In this document: in pieces, positions 28,247 to 38,772 of the stretch
Layout: each line of letters begins with the position of its first letter
Position numbering within the stretch: the stretch's first letter is position 1
Source: Methylobacterium sp. J-067
Lineage (GTDB): Bacteria > Pseudomonadota > Alphaproteobacteria > Rhizobiales > Beijerinckiaceae
NCBI RefSeq assembly: GCF_022829465.1
Contig: NZ_JAKSXZ010000106.1
Span: forward strand, 22,745 to 86,744
Length of the DNA stretch: 64,000 nt
Reading direction: 5' to 3'
Program-made: the position numbers and the translations under genes
Notes under the pieces: model-generated
Databases searched by the model: none
Seen by the model: the letters and a program-made list of their open reading frames with translations, nothing else
What the model was told of the DNA's origin: nothing

Positions 28247-28283
28247 TCCCGCCTTTCTGTCTTCCGACCCCTCAAAGGACCCT

Positions 28284-29486
28284 ATGAGCGCCTTCCGCAC
28301 CCTCGACGATGCCGGTTCGCTTCAGGGGAAGCGCGTGCTCCTGCGCGTCGACCTGAACGTGCCCATGGACAACGGCCGCGTCACCGACGCGACGCGGATC
28401 GAGCGGGTCGTCCCGACCATCCGCGAGATCGCCGGCAAGGGCGCGAAGGTGGTGCTGCTCGCGCATTTCGGCCGCCCGAAGGGCAAGCGCGAGGCCAAGG
28501 ATTCCCTTGAGCCGGTGGTGCCGGCCCTGTCGAAGGCGCTGGGCCAGCCGGTCGCCTTCGCCTCGGACTGCATCGGCGATCCGGCGGCCCAGGCCGTCGC
28601 CGCGATGAAGGACGGCGACGTGCTCCTGCTGGAGAACACCCGCTACCATGCGGGCGAGGAGAAGAACGAGGCGGGCTTCGCCGACGCGCTGGCCGCCAAC
28701 GGCGACATCTACGTCAACGAGGCGTTCTCGGCCGCCCACCGCGCCCATGCCTCGACGGAGGGCCTCGCTCACCGCCTGCCGGCCTATGCCGGCCGCGAGA
28801 TGCAGGCCGAACTCGACGCCCTCACCAAGGGCCTGGAATCCCCCCAGCGCCCGGTCATCGCCCTCGTCGGCGGCGCCAAGGTGTCGTCCAAGATCGACCT
28901 CCTCGAAAACCTCGTCGCCAAGGTCGACATGCTGGTGATCGGCGGCGGCATGGCCAACACCTTCCTGCACGCGCAGGGCAAGGGCGTGGGCAAGTCCCTC
29001 TGCGAGAAGGACCTCGCCGAGACCGCGACCCGCATCCTCGCCGCCGCCGAGAAGGCCGGCTGCCGGATCATCCTGCCGGTCGATGCCGTCTCGGCCTCCG
29101 AGTTCAAGGCGAACGCGGCCCACGAGACCGTCCCGGTCGATGCCGTGCCGGAGACCGGCATGATCCTCGATGCCGGCCCGCAATCGGTCGCGGAGATCAA
29201 CGCCGCCATCGACGTCGCGAAGACCCTCGTCTGGAACGGCCCGCTCGGCGCCTTCGAGCTCACCCCCTTCGACGCAGCGACCGTCGCGGCGGCCCGGCAT
29301 GCGGCCGAGCGCACCGAGGCGGGCCAGTTGGTCTCGGTGGCGGGCGGCGGCGACACCGTGGCCGCACTCAACCACGCTGGCGTCGGCCAGACCTTCACCT
29401 ACGTCTCGACGGCAGGCGGCGCCTTCCTCGAATGGCTGGAGGGCAAGGCCCTTCCGGGCGTCGAGGCGCTGCGCGCCAAGGGCTGA
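28284..29486 (+). CDS. pgk: phosphoglycerate kinase
   Basis: Monomeric enzyme of 400 residues interconverting 1,3-bisphosphoglycerate and 3-phosphoglycerate. It has the N-terminal [10 protein letters not shown] motif, the substrate segment [10 protein letters not shown], the nucleotide loop [12 protein letters not shown] and the C-terminal [11 protein letters not shown]. Length is normal. In line with gap and fba. Confidence 0.97.
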   Translation: MSAFRTLDDAGSLQGKRVLLRVDLNVPMDNGRVTDATRIERVVPTIREIAGKGAKVVLLAHFGRPKGKREAKDSLEPVVPALSKALGQPVAFASDCIGDPAAQAVAAMKDGDVLLLENTRYHAGEEKNEAGFADALAANGDIYVNEAFSAAHRAHASTEGLAHRLPAYAGREMQAELDALTKGLESPQRPVIALVGGAKVSSKIDLLENLVAKVDMLVIGGGMANTFLHAQGKGVGKSLCEKDLAETATRILAAAEKAGCRIILPVDAVSASEFKANAAHETVPVDAVPETGMILDAGPQSVAEINAAIDVAKTLVWNGPLGAFELTPFDAATVAAARHAAERTEAGQLVSVAGGGDTVAALNHAGVGQTFTYVSTAGGAFLEWLEGKALPGVEALRAKG

Positions 29487-29497
29487 ACTGGAATTTC

Positions 29498-29513
29498 ACG
29501 CCCTCACGGGCGT
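29498..29513 (+). terminator. small hairpin between pgk and fba
   Basis: ACGCCC / GGGCGT stem with TCAC loop followed by TTTG, in the 63-bp gap. Short stem and short T-run, so a weak attenuator at most. Confidence 0.35.
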
Positions 29514-29549
29514 TTGCATCGCGACACATCGAACGGGAAGGCGGACACC

Positions 29550-30620
29550 ATGGCACGGATCACCCTGAGGCAGCTCCTCGACCACGCCGCCGAGCATGAA
29601 TACGGCGTGCCGGCCTTCAATCTGAATAACATGGAGCAGGGGCTCGCCATCATGGCGGCCGCCGACGCCACCGATTCGCCGGTCATCCTGCAGGCGAGCC
29701 GGGGCGCCCGCGCCTATGCGAACGACATCGTGCTGGCCAAGCTGATCGATGGTCTCGTCGAGATCTACCCGCACATCCCGGTCTGCATGCACCTCGACCA
29801 CGGGAACAACGAGGCGACCTGCGCCACCGCCATCCAGTACGGCTTCACCTCCGTGATGATGGACGGCTCGCTCAAGGCTGACGGCAAGACCCCGGCCGAC
29901 TACACCTACAACGTCGAGATCACCCGCAACGTCACCCAGATGGCCCATTGGGCCGGCGTCTCGGTGGAAGGCGAACTCGGCGTGCTCGGCTCGCTGGAGA
30001 GCGGCCAGGGCGAGGCCGAGGACGGCCACGGCGCCGAGGGCACTCTCTCCCACGACCAGCTCCTCACCGACCCGGAAGAGGCGGTGAAGTTCGTGCAGGC
30101 GACCAAGGTCGATGCGCTGGCCGTCGCGATGGGCACCAGCCACGGCGCCTACAAGTTCACCCGCCAGCCCGACGGCGACGTGTTGGCCATGAACGTGATC
30201 GAGGAGATCCACCGCCGCCTGCCGACGACCCACCTCGTCATGCACGGCTCGTCCTCGGTGCCGCAGGACCTGCAGGACATTATCAACCAGTACGGCGGCC
30301 AGATGAAGCCGACCTGGGGCGTGCCGGTCGAGGAGATCCAGCGCGGCATCAAGCACGGCGTGCGCAAGATCAACATCGACACCGACAACCGGATGGCCAT
30401 GACCGGCCAGATCCGCAAGGTGCTCACCGAGAACCCCTCGGAGTTCGACCCGCGCAAGTACCTCAAGCCCGCCATGGACGCGATGACGAAGCTCTGCCGG
30501 CAGCGCTTCGAGGAGTTCAACACGGCGGGCCAGGGCTCGAAGATCCGTCCGATCTCCGTGGCCGAAATGGCCAAGCGTTATGCCAACGGCTCCCTCGACC
30601 CGAAGATCGGGGCGCAGTAA
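29550..30620 (+). CDS. fba: class II fructose-bisphosphate aldolase
   Basis: Zinc-dependent aldolase of 356 residues from the Met of [16 protein letters not shown], preceded by GGGAAGGCGG. Zinc-site and active-site motifs: [29 protein letters not shown] and MHGSSSVP. The sequence is of the CbbA-like long class II subtype. It reverses or performs fructose-1,6-bisphosphate cleavage together with gap and pgk. Confidence 0.95.
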   Translation: MARITLRQLLDHAAEHEYGVPAFNLNNMEQGLAIMAAADATDSPVILQASRGARAYANDIVLAKLIDGLVEIYPHIPVCMHLDHGNNEATCATAIQYGFTSVMMDGSLKADGKTPADYTYNVEITRNVTQMAHWAGVSVEGELGVLGSLESGQGEAEDGHGAEGTLSHDQLLTDPEEAVKFVQATKVDALAVAMGTSHGAYKFTRQPDGDVLAMNVIEEIHRRLPTTHLVMHGSSSVPQDLQDIINQYGGQMKPTWGVPVEEIQRGIKHGVRKINIDTDNRMAMTGQIRKVLTENPSEFDPRKYLKPAMDAMTKLCRQRFEEFNTAGQGSKIRPISVAEMAKRYANGSLDPKIGAQ

Positions 30621-30653
30621 GCGAAGGCGGTTTCAGCCTCGCATCCAGGGCCC

Positions 30654-31307
30654 ATGGTCGATCAACGTCTCGCTCTCCTCGGTCCCCACGGCCTCGACGC
30701 CGCGGGGGCCGAGGCTCTCCTGCCCGCCCTTGAGGCCGCCTGCGCCGCAGGCGACGTCGCGGCGGTGATCCTGCGGCTCGCCCCCGCCGACGAGCGGGCG
30801 CTGACCGCCCTCGTGAAGCGCACCGCCGCCATCACCCAGGCGCGGGAGGCCGCCCTGGTCATCGCCTGCCCCGGCTTCGCGGGCGACCTTGTGCAGGTCG
30901 CCGCACGGGGCGGCGCCGACGGTGTCCACCTCGACAAGCCCCGCGACCCCGCGAGCGACCTCGGCGACCTGCGGTCCCGCCTGAAGGATGGGCGCATCCT
31001 CGGGACCGGCGGGCTCGAATCGAAGCACATCGCCATGGAAGCCGGCGAGGCGGGCGTCGATTACCTCATGTTCGGCGGCCTCTACCCGGACGGCGCCGCG
31101 CCGGATTCCGAAACCGTGCTGGCGCGGGCCGGCTGGTGGGCCGAGATCTTCGAGACGCCCTGCGTGGCCGTCGCCGCGACGGAGCCGGAGCTGCCCGCGC
31201 TCGTGGAGACCGGCGCCGAGTTCGTCGGGCTCGAGAGCGCGCTCTGGCTGTCCGATCCGTCCGTCGTCGCACGGGCTCAGGCCCTCATCGGAGCGCAGGC
31301 CGGATGA
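30654..31307 (+). CDS. thiamine-phosphate synthase-like protein
   Basis: TIM-barrel protein of 217 residues related to ThiE. The phosphate-binding late barrel (VDYLMFGGLYPDG, then CVAVAATEPELPALVETGAEFVGL in outline) is recognisable. The usual ThiE N-terminal strand and the pyrophosphate-binding motif are weak or absent. It may not be a true ThiE. It overlaps the next gene by 4 bp and is probably transcribed with fba. Confidence 0.65.
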   Translation: MVDQRLALLGPHGLDAAGAEALLPALEAACAAGDVAAVILRLAPADERALTALVKRTAAITQAREAALVIACPGFAGDLVQVAARGGADGVHLDKPRDPASDLGDLRSRLKDGRILGTGGLESKHIAMEAGEAGVDYLMFGGLYPDGAAPDSETVLARAGWWAEIFETPCVAVAATEPELPALVETGAEFVGLESALWLSDPSVVARAQALIGAQAG

Positions 31308-32320
31308 GGATGCGCGCCCTCGCCCTCGCCGCCCTCCTGATCGCCCAGGGGCCGGCCCACGCCGCCTCGGTCGTCGATCCGAAGGCCACCGAGGTGCCCC
31401 CCGCCGACAAGAAGCCGTCGCGGGAATTGCCGACGCCCTACACGCCGAACTACAGCGGCGGCGCCGTACCCCCGGTGAGCGGCCAGCCGCCGGATTTCGC
31501 CTACGGCGCCTACCAGCGCGGCCAGTACGTGACCGCTTTCCGCGAGGCGACCAAGCGCATCGAGGCCAACCCCAAGGATTCGGCGGCGATGACGCTGCTC
31601 GGGGAATTGTACAACCAGGGGCTCGGCGTTCCGCAGAACCCGGTGAAGGCGGCCGACTGGTACAAGCTCGCCGCCGCGCAGAAGGACCCGGCGGCGATGT
31701 CCTCGCTCGGCCTGATGGCCCTCGACGGACGCGGCGTGGCGCGCGACCCCAAGGCCGGGCGGCGCTGGCTCGAACAGGCCGCCGCCATCGGCTCGCCGGC
31801 CGCTTCATACAATCTCGGGTTGATCCTGATCGGCACCGGCCTGCCCGCCGACGAGGCCGAGGCCGCCAAGCAGTTCCGCAAGGCCGCCGACGCGGAGCTC
31901 GGGCCGGCGCAGCACGATCTCGGCGTGCTCTACCTGCAGGGGCGCGGGGTGCCGAAGGACCCGACCGAGGCGGCCTCGTGGTTCCGCCGCTCGGCCGACA
32001 ACGGCGACCTCGCGGGCGAGGTCGAGTTCGCGATCCTGCTGTTCAACGGGACGGGCGTGCCGAAGGACGAGCGGGCGGCGGCCCGCTACTTCCTGCATGC
32101 GGCCAAGCGCGGCAACGCCATCGCGCAGAATCGCGTCGCCCGCCTCTACGCCTCGGGGCGCGGCCTGCCGAAGAACCTCGTGGAGGCGGCCGCCTGGAAC
32201 CTCGCCGCTGCCGGGCAGGGCCTGTCCGATGCGTGGCTGGACCAAGCCGTCGCCGGCCTCTCCACGGAGGAGAAGGCGCGGGCGGAACGGCTCGGCAACG
32301 ACCGGATCGAGGCACAGTAG
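31304..32320 (+). CDS. exported Sel1-repeat (TPR-like) protein
   Basis: Protein of 338 residues with an N-terminal signal peptide (ALALAALLIAQGPAHAA). After a Pro-rich linker it has about six Sel1 repeats, e.g. LGELYNQGLGVPQNPVKAA, LGLMALDGRGVARDP and LGVLYLQGRGVPKDPTEAA. Sel1 proteins act as protein-interaction scaffolds. ATGA overlap with the ThiE-like gene suggests coupling. Convergent with the cupin gene. Confidence 0.85.
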   Translation: MRMRALALAALLIAQGPAHAASVVDPKATEVPPADKKPSRELPTPYTPNYSGGAVPPVSGQPPDFAYGAYQRGQYVTAFREATKRIEANPKDSAAMTLLGELYNQGLGVPQNPVKAADWYKLAAAQKDPAAMSSLGLMALDGRGVARDPKAGRRWLEQAAAIGSPAASYNLGLILIGTGLPADEAEAAKQFRKAADAELGPAQHDLGVLYLQGRGVPKDPTEAASWFRRSADNGDLAGEVEFAILLFNGTGVPKDERAAARYFLHAAKRGNAIAQNRVARLYASGRGLPKNLVEAAAWNLAAAGQGLSDAWLDQAVAGLSTEEKARAERLGNDRIEAQ

Positions 32321-32321
32321 G

Positions 32322-32765
32322 TCAGGCTTCGGCCTTCGACCAATCCACCCCGGCTTCCAACTCCGGCAGGAGGACGACGCTCTCCTGCTCGTTCGGATCG
32401 GTGCGGGCGATCACCGCCACCACCGGTTCGGTCGCGCTGCGGTTGTAGGGCAGGTGCGGGACGTTCGCGGCGATGTAGACGAACTCCCCCGCCCCCGCGA
32501 TGGCGTGGTGTTCCAGCCGCTCGCCCCAGAAGCAGCCCGACACGCCCTTCAGGACGTGGATTGCCGTCTCGTGCGCCTCGTGCTTGTGGGCGTGGGCGCG
32601 CTCGCCGGGGGCGATCTCCAGCAACTGCATGTGCAGCGCCCTGGCGCCCACCGCCTCCGCCGAGATGGCGTGGCGGTAGAGGTGGCCCTGCTTGCCCCGG
32701 AAGGGCGCACCCTCCCGCACCACCATGAGGCCGGCTCGTTCGCTCACCTGTTCCTCCCGCTGCAA
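32322..32765 (-). CDS. cupin domain protein
   Basis: Single-domain cupin of 147 residues. The metal-binding motif 1 is HAHKHEAHETAIHVLKG and motif 2 is visible as PHLPYNRS. Possibly a small dioxygenase, isomerase or sensor. It lies 14 bp after the DUF779 gene, in the ALDH-DUF779-cupin run, hinting at aldehyde or alcohol metabolism. Confidence 0.8.
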   Translation of the reverse strand: MQREEQVSERAGLMVVREGAPFRGKQGHLYRHAISAEAVGARALHMQLLEIAPGERAHAHKHEAHETAIHVLKGVSGCFWGERLEHHAIAGAGEFVYIAANVPHLPYNRSATEPVVAVIARTDPNEQESVVLLPELEAGVDWSKAEA

Positions 32766-32779
32766 TCAGCGGCAGGACA

Positions 32780-33205
32780 TCACAACCGGCACGCGCCGCC
32801 AAGCGCGTCGTTCTCGGCTTGGGTGAAGAGACGCGAGCGGATGTGGAAGCGCTTCTCGCGGCCGTTCTCCAGAGAGAACATGCCGCCCCGGCCGGGCACC
32901 ACGTCGAGCATGATGTGGGTGTGCTTCCAGACCTCGAACTGCGAGCGGGAGATGAAGAAATCCGCCCCGCCGACCTGGCCGAGATGGACGTCGCCGTCGC
33001 CGACGATGAAGTCGCCGACCGGATAGCACATCGGCGAGGAGCCGTCGCAGCAGCCGCCCGACTGGTGGAACATCACCGGCCCGTACTCGCCCTTCAATTC
33101 CTCGATCAGCGCCAGGGCCACGGGCGTCGCGGTGACCCGCAGCGGCGTCCCGTCCGCGCCGGTCTGTTCGGCGGTGGTGGCCTCGACCGTCTCCGTGGCG
33201 CTCAT
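32780..33205 (-). CDS. DUF779 family protein
   Basis: Protein of 141 residues with the DUF779 cysteine motif FHQSGGCCDGSSPMCYP and core GGADFFISRSQFEVWKHT. Genes of this family almost always sit next to acetaldehyde-type aldehyde dehydrogenases, as here. The clustered cysteines suggest metal or redox binding. The exact role is unknown. N-terminal 18 residues are low complexity. Confidence 0.88.
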   Translation of the reverse strand: MSATETVEATTAEQTGADGTPLRVTATPVALALIEELKGEYGPVMFHQSGGCCDGSSPMCYPVGDFIVGDGDVHLGQVGGADFFISRSQFEVWKHTHIMLDVVPGRGGMFSLENGREKRFHIRSRLFTQAENDALGGACRL

Positions 33206-33279
33206 GCGCTCCTCCCGTTTGTTGGTTCCGGTGGGATCTATGGCCGTCAGGTGGGGGCGGCGAGCCCCGGACGCAAAGA

Positions 33280-33303
33280 GGCCCCGGCCGAATGACCGGG
33301 GCC
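33280..33303 (-). terminator. Rho-independent terminator after the ExaC-like gene
   Basis: Stem GGCCCCGG / CCGGGGCC with an 8-base loop; on the minus strand TCTTTG follows the stem. It lies 33 bases beyond the aldehyde dehydrogenase stop and before the DUF779 start. Confidence 0.65.
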
Positions 33304-33335
33304 TAAGGCAGTCTCGGGGGGAGACTCGGCGAGGC

Positions 33336-34859
<1,524 letters not shown>

Positions 34860-35056
34860 GGGCGTACTCCCTGGGTTGGGCCCGGCCTCACGGACCGCAG
34901 CTCGTTGATTCGGCCCCCTTGAGGGGATCCGTGCCGCGTCCCTCGGCTCCGGGCTCTAGCCAATGTCAGATGGCCGCTCGAAGCAAGATGGACTTTTGGC
35001 CGATGCTCCCGACACAGGAGCTTACGCCTGCCGCGAACCCCTGGCGACCCCGCCCC

Positions 35057-35404
35057 TCACGCCGCCAGGGCGAAGGGCAGGCAGGCCGCCGCGAGGGGCA
35101 GGGCGGCCAGCGCCGCCGGCCGCAGCCAGCCCGGCCGATAGGTGAGACACAGGGCCACTCCCAAAGCCGCCGCCGTGATGGCGCCCGTGGCCTGGACCGG
35201 CCCGAAATTCCAGCCGTCGAGGGCGATGGCGGCCGCGAAGGACAGGACGATTCCCGCCCAGCCCACCGCGCGCAGGGGCCGCACGCGCCCGCGCGGCACC
35301 GGCCCCCGCAGCGCGACGCGGTGATGCCTGTCGAGGCTGAGGGCCAGAGCCGCCATCCCGGCGAAGGCCAAGGCGGCGCACAGGAGGAGGCCGGCCGCGC
35401 TCAC
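35057..35404 (-). CDS. DUF3325-like membrane protein
   Basis: Protein of 115 residues with three to four hydrophobic segments and the LSLDRHHRVALRGP motif near residue 24. It starts with a GTG that overlaps the stop of the PepSY gene (GTGA). Members of this family form the third gene of siderophore-uptake-associated operons. Function not established. Confidence 0.7.
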   Translation of the reverse strand: MSAAGLLLCAALAFAGMAALALSLDRHHRVALRGPVPRGRVRPLRAVGWAGIVLSFAAAIALDGWNFGPVQATGAITAAALGVALCLTYRPGWLRPAALAALPLAAACLPFALAA

Positions 35405-36915
35405 GCCTCGGCCACTCGCGACGCGGCCCGTCTCGCAAGCGCCGAAGGGGGCCGTGCGGCCGTCCGCGCCGCGACGATCAGCAGGGCTCCCACGAGGAGC
35501 ATCGCGATGTCGAAGGGCACGAAGCGCGGCTCGCCGATCAAGGCGAGGTCGGCCGGGACGATGGCGACGAAGGTCGCGGCGGCGAGGCCGAGGGTCAGCG
35601 GCCAGGCGAGGCGGCGCGGCGCCAGGGCGCCTGCGAGCGCCACGACGCCCCAGGCACCGAAGAACAGCCCGACCTCCCACGAGGCCCGTGCGGCGAGGTC
35701 GGGGGGGAGCAGCCGGTTGGCGAGGAAGAACGCGGCGATCCCGGCGGGCAGGCCGGCGATGGTCCCGACATTCAGGATCCGCACGAGCCGCAGGCCGAAG
35801 CCCTCCGGGGCCGCACCCTTCGGCGCCCGCGCCACGGTCCAGAGCACGAGGCCGGACGCCACGGTCGCGGCACCGAGGAGCCCGCACAGGAAGAACAGGA
35901 CCCGCAGGGCATGCGAGGCGAAATGCGCCTCGTGCAGGCCGTACATCACGGTCGCGGTGCGCGTCGCCGGCCCGGCCGGCAGGTTGCGCGCGAGTTCGGC
36001 GCCCGTCACCGCGTCGTAGGCGATCTGCGGATGGAGATGGGGGAGGCCGTGCGGCTCCTCGAATACCGCGCTCACCGTCGCGGCGGCGTCACCCGGCGAG
36101 GAGACCATCAGCGCTTCCGGCAGCTCCCCGCCGTCCTTTTCGGCGATGCGGACGATCTCCCCCAGGGGAAGCCCTTCGGCGGCGGTGCCGGCCGGCATCC
36201 GCCCCTTGGGCATCAGCCCCGCCTCGACGTAAAACTGGGGTGCCTCGTCGTGATAGGCCGCCTGCAGACCCCAAGGCATCAGCATCGGCCCCAGGGTCAT
36301 AAGGCCCGTGTAGGTGATCATCAGGTGGAAGGGCAGCGCCAGCACGCCGAACAGGTTGTGCGCGTCGAGCCACGCCCGCTGCCGCGAGCGGTCGGGCCGG
36401 AAGGTGAAGAAGTCGACGAAGATCCGCCGATGGGTGACGATGCCGGAGATGAGCGCGATCAGCAGCACCATCGCGCAGGCGCCGACGATCCAGCGCCCCA
36501 CGAGGGGCGGCAGCGCCAATTCGAAATGGAAGCGGTAGAGGAATTCGCCCGCCTGCGTGTCGCGGGCGCTGGTCGGCGCGCCGGTCGTGGGATCGAGGAG
36601 GGCGTGGTGGAATGGGCCGGCGAAGCTCTTCCACCAATAGACCTCGGTCAGCGGCTGGTCCGGCTTCGGCAGCTTCACGAGCCAGCCACCGGAATCGGGG
36701 GACTGCCGGGCGAGGAAGCCCGCCGCCGCCGTCGCGGATTGGGCCGGATCGATCACGGTCTCCCGCAACTCGGGCCGCATCCAGCGGGAGATGTCGTCCT
36801 TGTAGTAGCTCGCCGTGCCCGTCACGAAGACCGCGAACAGCACCCAGCCGACGACGAGCCCGGCCCAGGTGTGCAGCCACGCCATCGCGGGGCGGAAACG
36901 CTTGGGCTCGCTCAT
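35401..36915 (-). CDS. PepSY-associated TM helix protein
   Basis: Inner-membrane protein of 504 residues from the Met of MSEPKRFRPAMAWLHTWAGL. The N-terminal HTWAGLVVGWVLFAVFVTGT, internal HRRIFVDFFTFRP and WLDAHNLFGVLALPFH segments are PepSY_TM landmarks. Such proteins are proposed to reduce ferric siderophores at the inner membrane. It overlaps genes on both sides, so it is in one operon. No TonB receptor is adjacent. Confidence 0.85.
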   Translation of the reverse strand: MSEPKRFRPAMAWLHTWAGLVVGWVLFAVFVTGTASYYKDDISRWMRPELRETVIDPAQSATAAAGFLARQSPDSGGWLVKLPKPDQPLTEVYWWKSFAGPFHHALLDPTTGAPTSARDTQAGEFLYRFHFELALPPLVGRWIVGACAMVLLIALISGIVTHRRIFVDFFTFRPDRSRQRAWLDAHNLFGVLALPFHLMITYTGLMTLGPMLMPWGLQAAYHDEAPQFYVEAGLMPKGRMPAGTAAEGLPLGEIVRIAEKDGGELPEALMVSSPGDAAATVSAVFEEPHGLPHLHPQIAYDAVTGAELARNLPAGPATRTATVMYGLHEAHFASHALRVLFFLCGLLGAATVASGLVLWTVARAPKGAAPEGFGLRLVRILNVGTIAGLPAGIAAFFLANRLLPPDLAARASWEVGLFFGAWGVVALAGALAPRRLAWPLTLGLAAATFVAIVPADLALIGEPRFVPFDIAMLLVGALLIVAARTAARPPSALARRAASRVAEA

Positions 36916-37262
36916 GCCGGCACCCCCGCCGAGAAACCGCCCGCCAGCCACAGGCAGGCCGTGAGGATTGCCACCGTTCCCAGGATGCCGATGGCGGCCC
37001 GGCTGAGGGTCGCGGCGGCGAAGACGAAGACGACGGCCCCGGCCATCACCGCGAAGCTCGCGAGCATCGTTGTCGAGACCGCTTCCGCCCGCGACAGGGG
37101 CAGCGTCACGGCGCCGAGGGCGGTGGCGAGGGCGGCCACCGCGTAGCCGCCGAACGCCGCCAGGGCGACCCGGCCCGCGACGGCGAGGCGCCCGCGCCAA
37201 TCCGATCCGCTGCGGGACGGCGAATCGCGGGAGGCGTCGAGAGGTGGCGAGTCGCTGGCCAT
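36912..37262 (-). CDS. DUF3649 family membrane protein
   Basis: About 116 residues from the Met of MASDSPPLDAS; an upstream Met at 37337 would add 25 residues. Three hydrophobic segments and the YAVAALATALGAVTLPLSRAEAV region with its conserved polar residues fit DUF3649. First gene of the DUF3649-PepSY-DUF3325 operon. Role unknown, iron-uptake link by context. Confidence 0.75.
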   Translation of the reverse strand: MASDSPPLDASRDSPSRSGSDWRGRLAVAGRVALAAFGGYAVAALATALGAVTLPLSRAEAVSTTMLASFAVMAGAVVFVFAAATLSRAAIGILGTVAILTACLWLAGGFSAGVPA

Positions 37263-37367
37263 GGCGTCGGGTAGCAGCGGCCGGCGACGCTCGGCAATCG
37301 CTATCTTTCGGAACGATTCCAACAAGGCGCCAAGCACTTGGCCCGTCTCGAAGGAATCGGTTCGCGC

Positions 37368-37616
37368 TCAGCGGCTGCTGGCGCCGCGCCCCGTGCGCTG
37401 AACCCCGGCGGCGGCGGCCGAGGCGCTGGGCGGGAGGGCCGTCGCGGCGGGATTTTCACCGGAGGGGGCGCCGGACGTGGCGACGGGAGCGGTGCCCGTG
37501 TTCGTCTCGCGGCCGGTGGCGTAGCCGGCGTTCACGCCCGCGTAGAAGCCGGTGAAATCCTCGGCCCGGGCCGGAAGGGCGGCGAGGAGGAGAAAGAGCG
37601 GCAGGCGGCGGATCAT
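37368..37616 (-). CDS. short exported protein, outer-membrane barrel remnant
   Basis: Protein of 82 residues with a clear signal peptide (RLPLFLLLAALPARAED) and then FTGFYAGVNAGYA, the exact opening of RopB/Omp25-like beta barrels. It then runs into Ala/Pro/Ser-rich text and stops. A full barrel would need about 200 residues, so this looks like the decayed N-terminus of a porin-like gene, or a small secreted protein that reused it. Confidence 0.5.
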   Translation of the reverse strand: MIRRLPLFLLLAALPARAEDFTGFYAGVNAGYATGRETNTGTAPVATSGAPSGENPAATALPPSASAAAAGVQRTGRGASSR

Positions 37617-37638
37617 GCGGAACCCAGCGCGTGAAACG

Positions 37639-37668
37639 GAAACGGCGGCCCGTGGGGACCGCCGTTTC
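37639..37668 (-). terminator. terminator-like hairpin after the cold-shock gene
   Basis: Perfect 10-bp stem GAAACGGCGG / CCGCCGTTTC with a 10-base loop, 50 bases after the double-CSD gene stop on the minus strand; CGTTTC follows. T-tract is interrupted. Confidence 0.55.
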
Positions 37669-37717
37669 GAACCTGTCGTAGCATCGCGGCGACAGAGAGG
37701 CGCCGCGAAACCCGAAC

Positions 37718-38500
37718 TCAGCCGTCGACGCTGATCGAAGAGGCCTCGCGGCCCTTCATGCCCTCGACGACGCCGAGGGTGACCTGCTGACCTTCGGCCA
37801 GGGAGTCGAGGCCGGCGCGGGCGAGCGCGGAGCGGTGGACGAACACGTCCTTGCCGCCGTCGTTCACCGAGACGAAGCCGAAGCCCTTGGCCGGGTCGTA
37901 CCACTTCACGGTGCCGACCATCTCGGTCGACGGGCCGGACGGGGCACGACCGCCACCGCCGCCGCCACCGAATCGGTCGCCGCCACGGCTGCCGCCGCCG
38001 CCGAAGCGATCGCCGCCGCCGCCGAAGCCCTCAGTGCGCGGACGAAACTCACGGCGGGGCGCCGGAGCCTCGGCCGTGGAGGTGTCGACGCTGGTCACGC
38101 TCGTGACCTGCGGACCCTTCTGGCCCTGGGCGGTCGTGACCATCAGCTTGGTGCCGGGCATGAGGTCGTCATGGCCGGCCGCCTCGACGGCCCGGATGTG
38201 GAGGAAGGCATCGCCCGAACCGTCGCCGAGTTCGACGAAGCCGAAGCCCTTCTCCTTGTTGAACCACTTTACAGTGGCATCGCGCTCAGGGCCCGTCGGA
38301 GCCGGCGCCGCGCCACGGGCCGGACCGCGGTCGAAGCCGCCCCCGCCGTAACCGCCGCCACCACCAAAGCCGCCACCGCCGCCGCCGCCGCCGTAGCCCC
38401 CGCCAAAGCCGCCCGAGGGAGCCTGATCAGGCCATCTCGGTTCACCGCTCTCGTCGAAGCCGCGCTTCTGCGGCCCCCTGAAATCACGACCACGTCCCAT
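37718..38500 (-). CDS. double cold-shock-domain protein with glycine-rich linkers
   Basis: Protein of 260 residues with two cold-shock domains. The first (about 72-140) has TVKWFNKEKGFGFVEL and the second (about 192-258) has TVKWYDPAKGFGFVSV, both with RNP1-like aromatic motifs. The N-terminus and the linker are glycine-rich with FGGGG and RGG-like repeats. It probably binds RNA or single-stranded DNA as a chaperone. The long leader may carry its own regulation. Confidence 0.9.
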   Translation of the reverse strand: MGRGRDFRGPQKRGFDESGEPRWPDQAPSGGFGGGYGGGGGGGGFGGGGGYGGGGFDRGPARGAAPAPTGPERDATVKWFNKEKGFGFVELGDGSGDAFLHIRAVEAAGHDDLMPGTKLMVTTAQGQKGPQVTSVTSVDTSTAEAPAPRREFRPRTEGFGGGGDRFGGGGSRGGDRFGGGGGGGRAPSGPSTEMVGTVKWYDPAKGFGFVSVNDGGKDVFVHRSALARAGLDSLAEGQQVTLGVVEGMKGREASSISVDG

Positions 38501-38772
38501 TAGAAGCTCGCAAAAACCGTCCGCCGCCCGTATTCAAAATACACGCCGACCATTGCGGAGGATCGGCGGCTCGCACTGCGCATTACCCCAGGTCACGCTA
38601 ACCAAGAATAATGGCTTAGTCCTGACGCAATCGGGCCTTGACCGCAAGGTCCTTTAAGGCCGAAACGCGGCGGTTCAATCACTTTCCTGACGCAACCGTC
38701 GCGCGGAGGGTGAGTGGCGTTAGCGAAATGCAAAGTCCGGTCGGCTACGTTCGCGACGGGACGACGCACCCG

